Positions 7,789 to 16,286 of a stretch of 64,000 nucleotides of DNA are shown here, one piece after another. Position 1 is the stretch's first letter, and each line of letters opens with the position of its first letter. The notes beneath the pieces were generated by a model. That model was not told the DNA's origin. It saw only the letters and a program-made list of their open reading frames with translations, and did not search any database. Source of the DNA: Thermotoga profunda AZM34c06 (GTDB lineage: Bacteria; Thermotogota; Thermotogae; Thermotogales; DSM-5069); the NCBI RefSeq assembly GCF_000828675.1, contig NZ_AP014510.1, forward strand, positions 1,321,413 through 1,385,412, read 5' to 3'. Made by a program: the position numbers and the translations under genes.

Positions 7789-9582
7789 ATGGATTATAAG
7801 ATATTGGATAACGGTACTATCCTTTACGAAAGGGCCTTAGAGACTTTTATACTTTCCAATTTGGAGCAGACCTTAATTATGAAATATGGTGAACCTAAGC
7901 AACTCTTTTCTTCGAAACATGGTTTAGTGTTAGAGTTTGTGAAAACAAATATTGGTGAACCTGTTTTGTCAAGATACTGGCCAAATGGGTGTTATTTTCA
8001 AAGAGAGAATATGAACTGGTCTTTTTTAACCGCGAATGATATAGTCTCCACTCTCTTTTTTATAAATGGTTTGAAAAGACTTGAGCTTCTCTTCAAAGTA
8101 CCACTTAAGAGAAATTTCAAAGTACCATTTTTTAAATCGATAGACCTTGAAAGATCATTAAATGTCTCTTTTTTTAACGGATTAGTGAATTTTTCAGACA
8201 TTTTGAAGATCAAGATCGTGGAAGGAAAGTTGATTAAATTCGAGCAGAAAAATGACAGACTCTTTGAGCTTGTGATCGAGAGCAACGATAAAGGTTTTAT
8301 AAAACTCTCATTTGGTAGTCAAATTTCAGTTGATGGATCTGAGGAAGATCAGAACAGAGTTTATCTGAAGAAACTCGATGAGCATTGCCCTGGTGCTTTG
8401 AATAATTTGGAAAAAGCCCTGTATTTTTTCTCGGTACATACAGCACTTTCCTGTTGGAAAGATTTTGGAACTGTCAAGGCTCTGTCAGCAGGTAACAATT
8501 ACAGTTTTCCTCCAAGGACTTATTTCAGAGACGGTTTTTGGACGTCACTCACACTTTTGAAAATCGATTCAAAACTCGTTAAAGAACAAATCCTTACCTT
8601 AGCTCAAGGAGTTCATGATGATGGTTGTCCAAGCGCGGTAATGTTTTTAAATGACGACGAAAAAAGATTGTTGAGAGATCTTGCCATGAGTTCATCTCAA
8701 CTTGCTCAGTTTGTAAGATATGAAAACGACTGGTGGTCAAATCATCACGACTCGGGCCCATTGTTTGTGTTATTAGTTTTCGAGTACATTAAATTCACTG
8801 AAGATCTTTCAATCTTATCTGAAAAAGTTGATGGAAAGACTATCTTAGAAAAAATAAAAATTATTATACGTCAGATAGATAGCTATCCTAAAAACAAGGA
8901 TGGTTTGATGCTCAAACCATATGATTCAAACGATTGGGCTGACAACGTCTTTAGAAATGGTTTGGTTAGCTATGATTTGGCATTCCAGATAGCTGCACTT
9001 GGTAAAGCTTGTGAGATTTTCAAAATGCACTCAGTCAAGGATATCGAATTATGCAAAAGATTCAACATAACGAAAAAACTCTTCAACCAAAGATTATTCG
9101 ATCATGAGAAGGGTTATTTCTATGATTTTGTTGGTACCTATGTTGAAGATCATCTCAGTTTAGATACAATTGTCGCAATTTTATACGATATCGCAGACAA
9201 AGACAAAGCTTTATCAACACTTTCTAAAATGCATGACCTTCTTGAGACACGGAACAATTCCGAACAACCATATGGTGATTGGGGCGTTATGAATGTGTGG
9301 CCACCTTATAAGAAAAGGTCCCATCTTTTTGGGAAAAGTGCATTCCCATTTAGGTATCATAACTCGAGTTGTTGGCCTTATTTGAATTGCGCTTATGCCT
9401 TAGCTCAGTTCAAAAATGGGTTCGATCCATCTTATGGTCTTCTCGAGTGGTGGAAATATTCGTTGAAGCATGGTTGGCTGAATTTAGTTGAATATTATTC
9501 ACCTGCTTATCATAGAGGAGGTTTGAATCAAGGTTGGAGCTCATTTGCAGGTTTTGTAATAGATGAAATATACAAAAAATGA
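7789..9582 (+). CDS. Six-hairpin (alpha/alpha)6 glycosidase-like protein, uncharacterised
   Basis: 597 residues, cytoplasmic (no signal peptide). The N-terminal ~200 residues look like a beta-rich domain; the rest resembles six-hairpin glycosidases of the GH15/GH63/amylo-1,6-glucosidase superfamily, with PPRTYFRDGFWTSL near 240, WWSNHHDSGPLF near 316, DSNDWADNVFRNG near 380 and a late NSSCWPYLNCAYAL / GGLNQGWSSFAGF. These acidic and aromatic clusters resemble an active-site rim, but I cannot name the general acid or base with confidence. ATG at 7789 is chosen after GAGGAAG; an in-frame GTG at 7780 is part of that site. Operon context implies action on the imported oligosaccharide. Confidence 0.65.
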   Translation: MDYKILDNGTILYERALETFILSNLEQTLIMKYGEPKQLFSSKHGLVLEFVKTNIGEPVLSRYWPNGCYFQRENMNWSFLTANDIVSTLFFINGLKRLELLFKVPLKRNFKVPFFKSIDLERSLNVSFFNGLVNFSDILKIKIVEGKLIKFEQKNDRLFELVIESNDKGFIKLSFGSQISVDGSEEDQNRVYLKKLDEHCPGALNNLEKALYFFSVHTALSCWKDFGTVKALSAGNNYSFPPRTYFRDGFWTSLTLLKIDSKLVKEQILTLAQGVHDDGCPSAVMFLNDDEKRLLRDLAMSSSQLAQFVRYENDWWSNHHDSGPLFVLLVFEYIKFTEDLSILSEKVDGKTILEKIKIIIRQIDSYPKNKDGLMLKPYDSNDWADNVFRNGLVSYDLAFQIAALGKACEIFKMHSVKDIELCKRFNITKKLFNQRLFDHEKGYFYDFVGTYVEDHLSLDTIVAILYDIADKDKALSTLSKMHDLLETRNNSEQPYGDWGVMNVWPPYKKRSHLFGKSAFPFRYHNSSCWPYLNCAYALAQFKNGFDPSYGLLEWWKYSLKHGWLNLVEYYSPAYHRGGLNQGWSSFAGFVIDEIYKK

Positions 9583-9598
9583 ATCAGGAGGTGCTTAC

Positions 9599-11422
9599 AT
9601 GGTCGAGAAATGGGATCATTACCCAGTTTATATGTGGGCAGGACCAGGTACGATAAGGATCAATAAAGTCAAATTCCCTGGTAAATCTATTGATGAACAA
9701 GTTCATATCAAGGGAGGCTTACGTGAGGGTGCAGCTCGGCTTAAGAAAATGGGATACAATTGGGCTTATTGTAGTTATAACTGGGGGTTTCCTCCAGAAA
9801 TCGAGAAGGAAGATCATGAATATTTCAGAAAGACTGTTGAAGAGTATCATGCGCAAGGCCTTAAAGTATTTGGATATGTACAGTTCTCTAATGCAGTTTT
9901 CACTGGTTCATACTTGACAAAACGCTGGTACGCTTTAGATCCTTATGGTGAAAAGATAAATTATTATTCTGGCAGATACTTAGTTTGTCCCACAGATCCA
10001 GAGTGGAAAGAGCATTTGAAAGAAATCGTGATTGGAATAGTCAATGCAGGAGCTGACGGTGTTTTCTTTGATAACATGTTTGGTTCATGGTTTGGTTTTC
10101 GCCCATGTTATTGTGATAGATGTCAAGATTTGTTCAAAGAGTTTGCAGAAAAACAGGGTTTCGATGTCAAAGGTATACCACATCACCTCAGTGAGAATAT
10201 TGAATCAAGACTCTACTTGATTTGGAGAAGAAAGATAATTTGGCAAACAGTGGAGGAACTTTCTGAAGTTGCACGGAAGCTCAAAAAAGATATCTTGATT
10301 TCTTCAAACTCTTTCGAAGCAGGTATAAGTGAACTTTCGATCATGGCTGGAATAGATCTGAGAGAGGCTTTCAGAGTACAAGACTTAGTTATGATAGAAA
10401 ATCATCAAATTCCGAGAAAATTTCATGATATACAGATCTTTAATACGATGACCTATAGAATAGCTCACGCACACAGCAAGGGGAAGGCTGTAACTTCTGT
10501 ACCCTACATGTTTGGAATCGGAGATGATTCTGTTTATCCTGTTAGATTATACCTTCAAGCTATGGCAGAGGCATATTCAAATGACTCAGTGATGGTTCTC
10601 AAAGGCACGGAATATTTTCACAATGGTAAGTGGACTTTGCTGACGGACGATCAGTTTGAAGATGTACGTAATCAGATAGAGAATTATCACAAATGGTACA
10701 AACAAAATCTTGTTAAAGATCTCTATGGTGAGCGTGCGGCAAGAATAGGTATCTTTCATCCTTATGATTCGTTAACCTTTCATTGGGAGAAAACAGCACT
10801 ACCTTTCTTTGCAGCACAGCACGAATTAATTCGTTCGAACATAGATTACAAAGTGGTTTGGGACAATTTTGAAGGAGTAGATCTTCTGCTTGTACCACCA
10901 ATCTTTGAAGAAAATGAGATAAATATCGTGAAAAAATTCAAGAAAAATAAGATCTTTCTTGGCTATTCGCCTTTTGAAAATGAAAAATTGATATGGAGTG
11001 ATGTATACAAAATAATCTCTCTTAATCAGAAACCCGAACAACAATTGGCTTTAGAACAAGATTTAGCATTATTGAATTTTTCAACATATTTTAATGATCA
11101 AGTATGGAGAGAGCGACTTCAAAAAAATGGTTTTTTGTTCTTCAATTATCTCAATTACTGTTATACATTTACACATCCTTTCAATGCTGAAGAACTCATT
11201 GAGATAGTCGAAAACTATCAAGATTGGAAAATAAAATCAGATGGTTTTGTTATCACAACTTCATACAAACAGGACAATCTTTTGAAGGTACATGTTGTGA
11301 ATCTTGAAGAAAGGAAAACGGAAATTGATCTGGTGTTACCACAAGGATTCGAATTAAAAGAAGTATGCGAATACAGTTGCGATGGGGTTTTTGTACATAG
11401 AATTTATTTCATCAGCACATGA
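9599..11422 (+). CDS. TIM-barrel putative glycosidase (GHL6-like) with C-terminal beta-galactosidase-like region
   Basis: 607 residues, cytoplasmic. Residues ~1-330 look like a glycosidase-type TIM barrel: LKKMGYNWAYCSYNWG near 44, LKVFGYVQFSN near 87, VNAGADGVFFDNMFGSW near 148. Immediately after comes a Cys cluster CYCDRCQDLFKEF, which is common in uncharacterised GHL6-like and related putative alpha-amylase-superfamily proteins. Residues ~370-520 resemble the flavodoxin-like trimerisation domain of GH42-type enzymes, then a small beta domain. The ATG at 9599 follows AGGAGGTG; a frame opening at 9563 overlaps the previous gene. Last gene of the operon. Substrate and catalytic residues unknown. 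Confidence 0.6.
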   Translation: MVEKWDHYPVYMWAGPGTIRINKVKFPGKSIDEQVHIKGGLREGAARLKKMGYNWAYCSYNWGFPPEIEKEDHEYFRKTVEEYHAQGLKVFGYVQFSNAVFTGSYLTKRWYALDPYGEKINYYSGRYLVCPTDPEWKEHLKEIVIGIVNAGADGVFFDNMFGSWFGFRPCYCDRCQDLFKEFAEKQGFDVKGIPHHLSENIESRLYLIWRRKIIWQTVEELSEVARKLKKDILISSNSFEAGISELSIMAGIDLREAFRVQDLVMIENHQIPRKFHDIQIFNTMTYRIAHAHSKGKAVTSVPYMFGIGDDSVYPVRLYLQAMAEAYSNDSVMVLKGTEYFHNGKWTLLTDDQFEDVRNQIENYHKWYKQNLVKDLYGERAARIGIFHPYDSLTFHWEKTALPFFAAQHELIRSNIDYKVVWDNFEGVDLLLVPPIFEENEINIVKKFKKNKIFLGYSPFENEKLIWSDVYKIISLNQKPEQQLALEQDLALLNFSTYFNDQVWRERLQKNGFLFFNYLNYCYTFTHPFNAEELIEIVENYQDWKIKSDGFVITTSYKQDNLLKVHVVNLEERKTEIDLVLPQGFELKEVCEYSCDGVFVHRIYFIST

Positions 11423-11432
11423 ATTCTGAAAT

Positions 11433-11459
11433 AAAAGTGAGGCTCTCGCCTCACTTTTT
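11433..11459. terminator. Bidirectional terminator
   Basis: Perfect 11-bp stem AAAAGTGAGGC (11433-11443) with GCCTCACTTTT (11448-11458), TCTC loop, A-tract on the left and T-tract on the right. It ends the ROK operon on the plus strand and overlaps the last codons of the minus-strand dehydrogenase gene. Confidence 0.85.
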
Positions 11460-12437
11460 CTTTAAGACTTCGATATTCACCAAATTTGGTGGCACCTCAC
11501 CACTCAAGGCCTTTACAATGTTCTCGGCCGCCATGATAGACATTTTTGTTCTTGTATTGTAGGATGCCGAACCAATGTGCGGTGCAAGAACGACGTTTTC
11601 TAATTCGAGTAGTTCTGGCTCAATTTCTGGCTCATTCTCGAAAACATCGAGTGCAGCTCCTCTGATCCAATTTTCCTTTAACGCTTTAACAAGGGCTTTT
11701 TCGTCCACAATTGGACCACGTGCTGTATTTATCAAATAAGCTTCTTTCTTCATGAGCTTCAATTGATCTTGACCTATCAGATGATGTGTCTGTTTTGTAA
11801 GTGGAAGATGTAAGCTGACAAAATCTGATTCTTTCAAAAGTGTTTCTAAATCAACGTATGTTGCATTCAGTTCTTTCTCGATTTGTTCATTAACCCTTGA
11901 ACGGCTATAATAGAGAACCTTCATCTTGAAACCGATAGCTCTTCTTGCGACGGCTTGACCTATCCTACCAAAACCAATAATACCCAATGTTGCCCCGTAG
12001 AGATCTGTACCCAAGAGCAACATGGGTTCCCATCCGCGAAATTTGCCAGCCCTAACGAATTTGTCGCCTTCGACGATCCTTCTGGCAATGGCCATCATCA
12101 ACGCCCATGCCAGATCGGCGGTAGTTTCTGTAAGAACTCCCGGTGTATTGGTCACCATGATACCTCTTTTAGTGGCCTCTTCAACATCGATGTTGTTGTA
12201 GCCAACAGCATAATTTGCTATTACTTTTAGTTGTGGCCCCGCTGCTTCTATGACTTCTTTGTCTATCGGGTCAGCCAGAAGGCACAAAAGACCGTCAATG
12301 CCTTTTACTTTTTCCAAAAGAATTTTCTTTGGTATAAGACCATCATAATCACTAACCTGCACATCAAAGTTTTCAAACAATATTTTCAAGCCTTGTTCTG
12401 GTATTTTACTTGTTACAAAAACTCTTGGTTTTGTCAT
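11451..12437 (-). CDS. D-2-hydroxyacid dehydrogenase (glyoxylate/hydroxypyruvate reductase type)
   Basis: NAD(P)-dependent reduction of a 2-oxoacid (glyoxylate, hydroxypyruvate) or the reverse. 328 residues: split substrate domain and central Rossmann domain with GFGRIG at 155-160. Catalytic set complete: R240 (NTARGPIVDE), E269 (DVFENEPE) and H287 (LAPHIGSA). Closest in pattern to glyoxylate reductase GyaR of Thermococcus/Thermotoga type. ATG follows AAGGAGG; its start abuts the stop of the upstream TIM-barrel gene. Last gene of a four-gene operon that holds a second, different dehydrogenase. Confidence 0.88.
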   Translation of the reverse strand: MTKPRVFVTSKIPEQGLKILFENFDVQVSDYDGLIPKKILLEKVKGIDGLLCLLADPIDKEVIEAAGPQLKVIANYAVGYNNIDVEEATKRGIMVTNTPGVLTETTADLAWALMMAIARRIVEGDKFVRAGKFRGWEPMLLLGTDLYGATLGIIGFGRIGQAVARRAIGFKMKVLYYSRSRVNEQIEKELNATYVDLETLLKESDFVSLHLPLTKQTHHLIGQDQLKLMKKEAYLINTARGPIVDEKALVKALKENWIRGAALDVFENEPEIEPELLELENVVLAPHIGSASYNTRTKMSIMAAENIVKALSGEVPPNLVNIEVLKKK

Positions 12438-13376
12438 TCACTGAACCTCCTTTAAAAGTTTTGAATACGCCATGAGAAAGGTTCTTTTTGCGTTTGCAAC
12501 TACAAGATCTGGATCTTCATCTGGTAATGGTTTTACTTCAAAAGATATCACAGGTTTTTGGGTTGCAACCTTTTTTTCAAAGTAATTGTTCTTCAAAAGT
12601 GCTTTCAGAAAATAAGTGAGTTCTTCGACATCGTTGCTTCCACCTTTTATACCAAATCTTGGATGTAGATCTCCATAGGAAGGGTGATCTTTTTCAAGAA
12701 CTGCGTTACCAATGTGAACGTGTGTTATGAAAGGTGAAAGTAAACCGATTGTGTAAAATGAATCTTCAAAAAGTAATGGTTGGTGAGAAAGATCAATGGT
12801 AAGACCAAAGTTTTCACAAGAATTTCTGACTTCTGACGCAATTTCAAATGCCACAGGTGCTGGTCCAACGAGAGCTTTTTTGTCCACAGACCAATCAAAG
12901 ACTTCCAGATTCACTGCAACTGTGTAGCCATGTTCTTTACCTTTTAATTTGGCGTAATCACATAACTCTTCAAGTGATTTTACAAGTTCTTTTTTTGCGT
13001 TTTCAATCTGACTATTTGGCATCTTACCACTCAAAAATGCCACTGCCTTTGCACCACTGATATACGCTTTGTCGATAGATGCCTTGGCTTCTTGGACTGC
13101 TCTGAGTCGTTCATTCTCATCAAGTGAATTCAAATTGAGATTTTTTGTTAGTATCAGAGGTTGTGCTGCAACGAGTAATTCGACCTTTGCCGTTTCACAC
13201 ATCTTTCCTATTTTTTTGAAAGTATCTTCATCTACAAGCGCACTTACTTCAACGGCCTGGAAAAATTCATCGTTGAGCACTCTTTTAATCGTTGAGAGTA
13301 TTTCTTCCTGGGTTTTTGCATTTGGATAGGCCATAAAATGTATCAAACCCATATAGAATCGATCGTGCCATATCAA
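12438..13376 (-). CDS. Xylose-isomerase-like TIM-barrel protein (sugar phosphate isomerase/epimerase superfamily)
   Basis: 312 residues of the AP-endonuclease-2 type TIM barrel. Metal-site candidates: NLEVFDW near 157, TIDLSHQPL near 193, FITHVHIGNAVL near 217 with conserved Asp/His, and SFEVKP near 281, which fit the usual Glu-Asp-His-Glu pattern. The start is TTG at 13376, nine bases after AGGAGG; a nearer ATG at 13382 stops after two codons and another ATG is out of frame. It may epimerise or isomerise a sugar or sugar acid used by the neighbouring aldolase and dehydrogenases. Exact reaction unknown. Confidence 0.75.
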   Translation of the reverse strand: MIWHDRFYMGLIHFMAYPNAKTQEEILSTIKRVLNDEFFQAVEVSALVDEDTFKKIGKMCETAKVELLVAAQPLILTKNLNLNSLDENERLRAVQEAKASIDKAYISGAKAVAFLSGKMPNSQIENAKKELVKSLEELCDYAKLKGKEHGYTVAVNLEVFDWSVDKKALVGPAPVAFEIASEVRNSCENFGLTIDLSHQPLLFEDSFYTIGLLSPFITHVHIGNAVLEKDHPSYGDLHPRFGIKGGSNDVEELTYFLKALLKNNYFEKKVATQKPVISFEVKPLPDEDPDLVVANAKRTFLMAYSKLLKEVQ

Positions 13377-13392
13377 TTCATATCGCCTCCTG

Positions 13393-14163
13393 TTAAAACA
13401 TTCTCAGAGAATCCACTATCTTTCTCGCACTATCTACAATTAGATTTATATCACTTGAACAAACCAAGAGTTTCATACCCATCTGAGCCCAAGGTTTAAT
13501 TGCGTCAGGTGTTGAAAGATGTATACCACATGGGATGCCAAGATCCAGAGATTTTTGGACAAATTTTGCCACATAGCTTTGGACAAGTGGATGATCAATT
13601 TCACCAGGAAAACCAAGATCTTGGGAGAGATCGTTTGGCCCCAACAAAAACGCGTCAACCCCAGGCATTTTGAATTTATCGAGATTTTCTATAGCCTTTC
13701 TACTTTCGATTTGAAGAATTATCATTGTATTTTCATTTGCCCATTTGATATATTCTTCTTTTTTGACGGATGAAAAACCCACCGGTGCCTTTCTTGTAGC
13801 CATACCTCTTTCACCCACAGGGTAATATTTTGTTGCTTTTATCACTTGTTCAACAACGTCTATTTCCTCAATTTGTGGTATTAACAAGCCCTCTGCACCA
13901 CAATCAAGTGGTCTTGATAAGTTGTGATGGCCAAACCTTGTAGGTACTCTTACTATGGGTGTTATTCCACCGGCTTTTGCAGCCCATATCATATCTTGTA
14001 CGGTTTCAAGACTAAACGACGAGTGTTCAGTGTCTATGACAAAAAAATCAAATCCCGCTGTGGCAAGCATCTGGGCTATACTCGGTGTTCTGATTTCACT
14101 CACCATTGTTCCAATAACTGTTTTCCCCTCTTTCAGGAGTCTTTTTGTTTTATTTTCCTTCAT
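13393..14163 (-). CDS. HpcH/HpaI-family aldolase
   Basis: Class II (metal-dependent) aldolase that cleaves 2-keto-3-deoxy-type acids to pyruvate plus an aldehyde (family members: 2-dehydro-3-deoxyglucarate aldolase, 4-hydroxy-2-oxoheptanedioate aldolase). 256 residues, the normal size. Key residues: E46-H47 in DTEHSSF (catalytic His), VRVPTRF near 72, LQIESR near 151 (metal Glu) and LLGPNDLSQDLG near 173 (metal Asp). ATG follows GAGGTG and overlaps the stop of the upstream dehydrogenase (ATGA), so the two are coupled. Could act in sugar-acid breakdown. Confidence 0.87.
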   Translation of the reverse strand: MKENKTKRLLKEGKTVIGTMVSEIRTPSIAQMLATAGFDFFVIDTEHSSFSLETVQDMIWAAKAGGITPIVRVPTRFGHHNLSRPLDCGAEGLLIPQIEEIDVVEQVIKATKYYPVGERGMATRKAPVGFSSVKKEEYIKWANENTMIILQIESRKAIENLDKFKMPGVDAFLLGPNDLSQDLGFPGEIDHPLVQSYVAKFVQKSLDLGIPCGIHLSTPDAIKPWAQMGMKLLVCSSDINLIVDSARKIVDSLRMF

Positions 14164-15140
14164 CTTGTCACCTCATAACCGTATTTTTTTAAGAGATCTG
14201 TATTAGTTGGAAAGGTTGGTATCTTACCTGAAAGCACCTCTATCACACCTTGTGCTGCATCTTGAGCCATTCTCACTACACATTCTTTTGTTAAAGCAGA
14301 ATTATGAGGTGTGAGCAAGATCTTGTCACAATTGAAAAATGGATGATCAGATCTTGGTGGTTCCTCTACAAAGACATCTGTAGCTGCTCCTGCGATCCAT
14401 CCTTCATTTAAAGCTTTCAACACGGCATTTTCATCCCATAATGGCCCACGCGCCATGTTTATGATGAACGCAGTTGATTTCATCAATCTAAGTTGTGTCT
14501 CGCCTATGAGATTTCTTGTCTCGTTTGTAAGTGGTGCGTGTATGGTGACAAAATCAGATTCTTTCAAAAGACTTTCCAAAGATACAAGTTTCACACCAAT
14601 TTCATTGGCTTTTTCTTTGTTAACATATGGATCGAATGCCAAAACTCTCATTGAAAAAGCCAGCTGGCATTTTTTTGCAACAAGTGTGCCGATTCTTCCA
14701 AGGCCTATTATTCCCAAAGTTTTCGAATCCAGATCTATAGTAGAGAATAAATCTCGTATCTTGAAGTTGTTATTTCTTGTTTCATAGTCCATTTGTTTGA
14801 GTCTTTTTGCGAGTGCGAGAATAAATGCAATGGTTGCTTCTGCTACAGAGATGGCATTTGCATTGGGTGTATTCACAACCCAGATGCCTCTTTTTGATGC
14901 CTCTTCAAGATCTACATTGTCCAAACCAACACCATGACGAGCTATTACCTTTAATTTTGGGGCACTTTGAATGACCTTAGCTGTGAAAGGCGATGTTCTA
15001 ACTATGACACCATCAACATCAACTATTTCCTTTGCCACAGTCTCTGGGTTGGCATCAGAGGCGTGAACGATTTCAAAACCTGCTTTTTTTAACAACTCAA
15101 TCCCACTTTCGTGAATGGGTTGAACGATCATCACTTTCAT
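14160..15140 (-). CDS. D-2-hydroxyacid dehydrogenase (phosphoglycerate dehydrogenase-like)
   Basis: 326 residues, first gene of the operon. Rossmann motif GLGRIG near 146-151, catalytic R231 (NMARGPLWDE), E260 (DVFVEEPP) and H279 (LTPHNSAL). It lacks the C-terminal ACT domain of biosynthetic SerA, and its setting argues for a catabolic role. The sequence differs clearly from the dehydrogenase at 11451, so two different oxidation or reduction steps are likely. ATG follows TGGAGGG. Confidence 0.85.
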   Translation of the reverse strand: MKVMIVQPIHESGIELLKKAGFEIVHASDANPETVAKEIVDVDGVIVRTSPFTAKVIQSAPKLKVIARHGVGLDNVDLEEASKRGIWVVNTPNANAISVAEATIAFILALAKRLKQMDYETRNNNFKIRDLFSTIDLDSKTLGIIGLGRIGTLVAKKCQLAFSMRVLAFDPYVNKEKANEIGVKLVSLESLLKESDFVTIHAPLTNETRNLIGETQLRLMKSTAFIINMARGPLWDENAVLKALNEGWIAGAATDVFVEEPPRSDHPFFNCDKILLTPHNSALTKECVVRMAQDAAQGVIEVLSGKIPTFPTNTDLLKKYGYEVTR

Positions 15141-15167
15141 CCGTATCCCTCCAAAGACCTATCCTAT

Positions 15168-15184
15168 TTTGAGGATATCTCAAA
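15168..15184. promoter_or_regulatory. Palindrome upstream of the hydroxyacid/aldolase operon
   Basis: TTTGAG and CTCAAA around GATAT, 28 bases before the first start codon. A further TTTTGAGA half-site lies at 15212-15219. It differs from the LacI-type palindrome at 21724, so another regulator is implied. TATAAA near 15189-15194 could be the -10; no good -35 was found. Confidence 0.4.
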
Positions 15185-15261
15185 TTCTATTTATACACTG
15201 AATTTGCCAATTTTGAGACAGGGATTTTCTTGTCCAAATGTGAGGATAAATCGAAATCGTA

Positions 15262-16266
15262 TCAGGTGGTTTTCCTGATTATTAATTCAACATCCAGTAT
15301 CAACTGTTTACAATTCTTTCTTCTGCCACTGATCCTTTCCAATAAAGTTTTGAAGGCTTCAAAACCCATTTCATATTTCTTGATTTGGATGGTGGTCAAA
15401 GGTGGGCGAAAATAAGATGCAAAACAAATATCGTCATAACCAACGACCGCTACATCTTCTGGAACTTTTTTCCCAAGTTCATCCAGTGCTTTTATCGCAC
15501 CAAATGCGAACATATCGTTGTAGCAAAATATAGAATCAAAATCTACACCCCTTTTGATTGCTTCTTTGACACCCATATAGCCTGCTTCCATGTTTTTGTT
15601 ATATGGTACAGTGACAAGGTAATCTTCAGAGAGTTCTATATCTGATTCAAAAAGTGCTTTTTTATAACCTTCATATCTCATTTTAGATGCGGAATTATCC
15701 ATGTTTGTGTTTATGAAAAGTATGCGTTTTCTGCCCTTTGAAATTAGATGTTTTGTCGCCAAATAACCTCCCTTGATCTCTTCGTTGTATATTTCATCGA
15801 TATCTGAACGGTACATATGTCTGCCGATTAATACAAAAGGAAAATTCATCTTCAAAAGTTTTTCAAAATCCTCTGTGTTTTGTCCAAATGGACTGATCAA
15901 GAGTCCTTCAACTCTTCTTTCAAGTAAAGTAGTAATAGCCTGTGATTGCGTTTTTGGATCTGTTTCTGTGTTCATCAAAAGTAATTGATAACCGAATTTT
16001 CTTGTGGCAACTTCAATACCTTTTAGAACTTCGGCAAAAAAAGGATTGGAGCTGTCTTCTATTACAACTCCAATGGTTTTTGTCTGATTTCTTCTCAGTG
16101 CGAAAGCTGTTGAGTTCTTTATATAACCGATTTCTTTGGCTATTTTAAGTATCTTCTGCCGAGTCTGTTTACTTATATCTTCCTTACCCCTCAATGCTTT
16201 AGAAACGGTATTAATCGAGACACCGGCTTGTTTGGCGATATCTTTCATTGTCACGTATTTTTTCAC
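15262..16266 (-). CDS. LacI-family transcriptional regulator
   Basis: Sugar-responsive repressor. 334 residues: HTH and hinge helix in residues 1-60 (VTMKDIAKQAGVSINTVSKALRG), then a periplasmic-binding-like effector domain (TIGVVIEDSSNPFFAEVLKGIE, FCYNDMFAFGAIKALDELGKKVPEDVAVVGYDD). GTG start after GGGTGAGA. Last gene of the GH2/ABC operon, so it is produced under its own control; the CG-centred palindrome at 21724 is its likely operator. A small inverted repeat overlaps its stop codon but has no U-tract. Confidence 0.93.
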   Translation of the reverse strand: MKKYVTMKDIAKQAGVSINTVSKALRGKEDISKQTRQKILKIAKEIGYIKNSTAFALRRNQTKTIGVVIEDSSNPFFAEVLKGIEVATRKFGYQLLLMNTETDPKTQSQAITTLLERRVEGLLISPFGQNTEDFEKLLKMNFPFVLIGRHMYRSDIDEIYNEEIKGGYLATKHLISKGRKRILFINTNMDNSASKMRYEGYKKALFESDIELSEDYLVTVPYNKNMEAGYMGVKEAIKRGVDFDSIFCYNDMFAFGAIKALDELGKKVPEDVAVVGYDDICFASYFRPPLTTIQIKKYEMGFEAFKTLLERISGRRKNCKQLILDVELIIRKTT

Positions 16267-16286
16267 TTACTCTCACCCTCAAATAT

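Noticed and set aside
15261-15279. Terminator after the LacI gene
   Set aside because: ATCAGG/CCTGAT can pair but the stem is six base pairs with no U-run.
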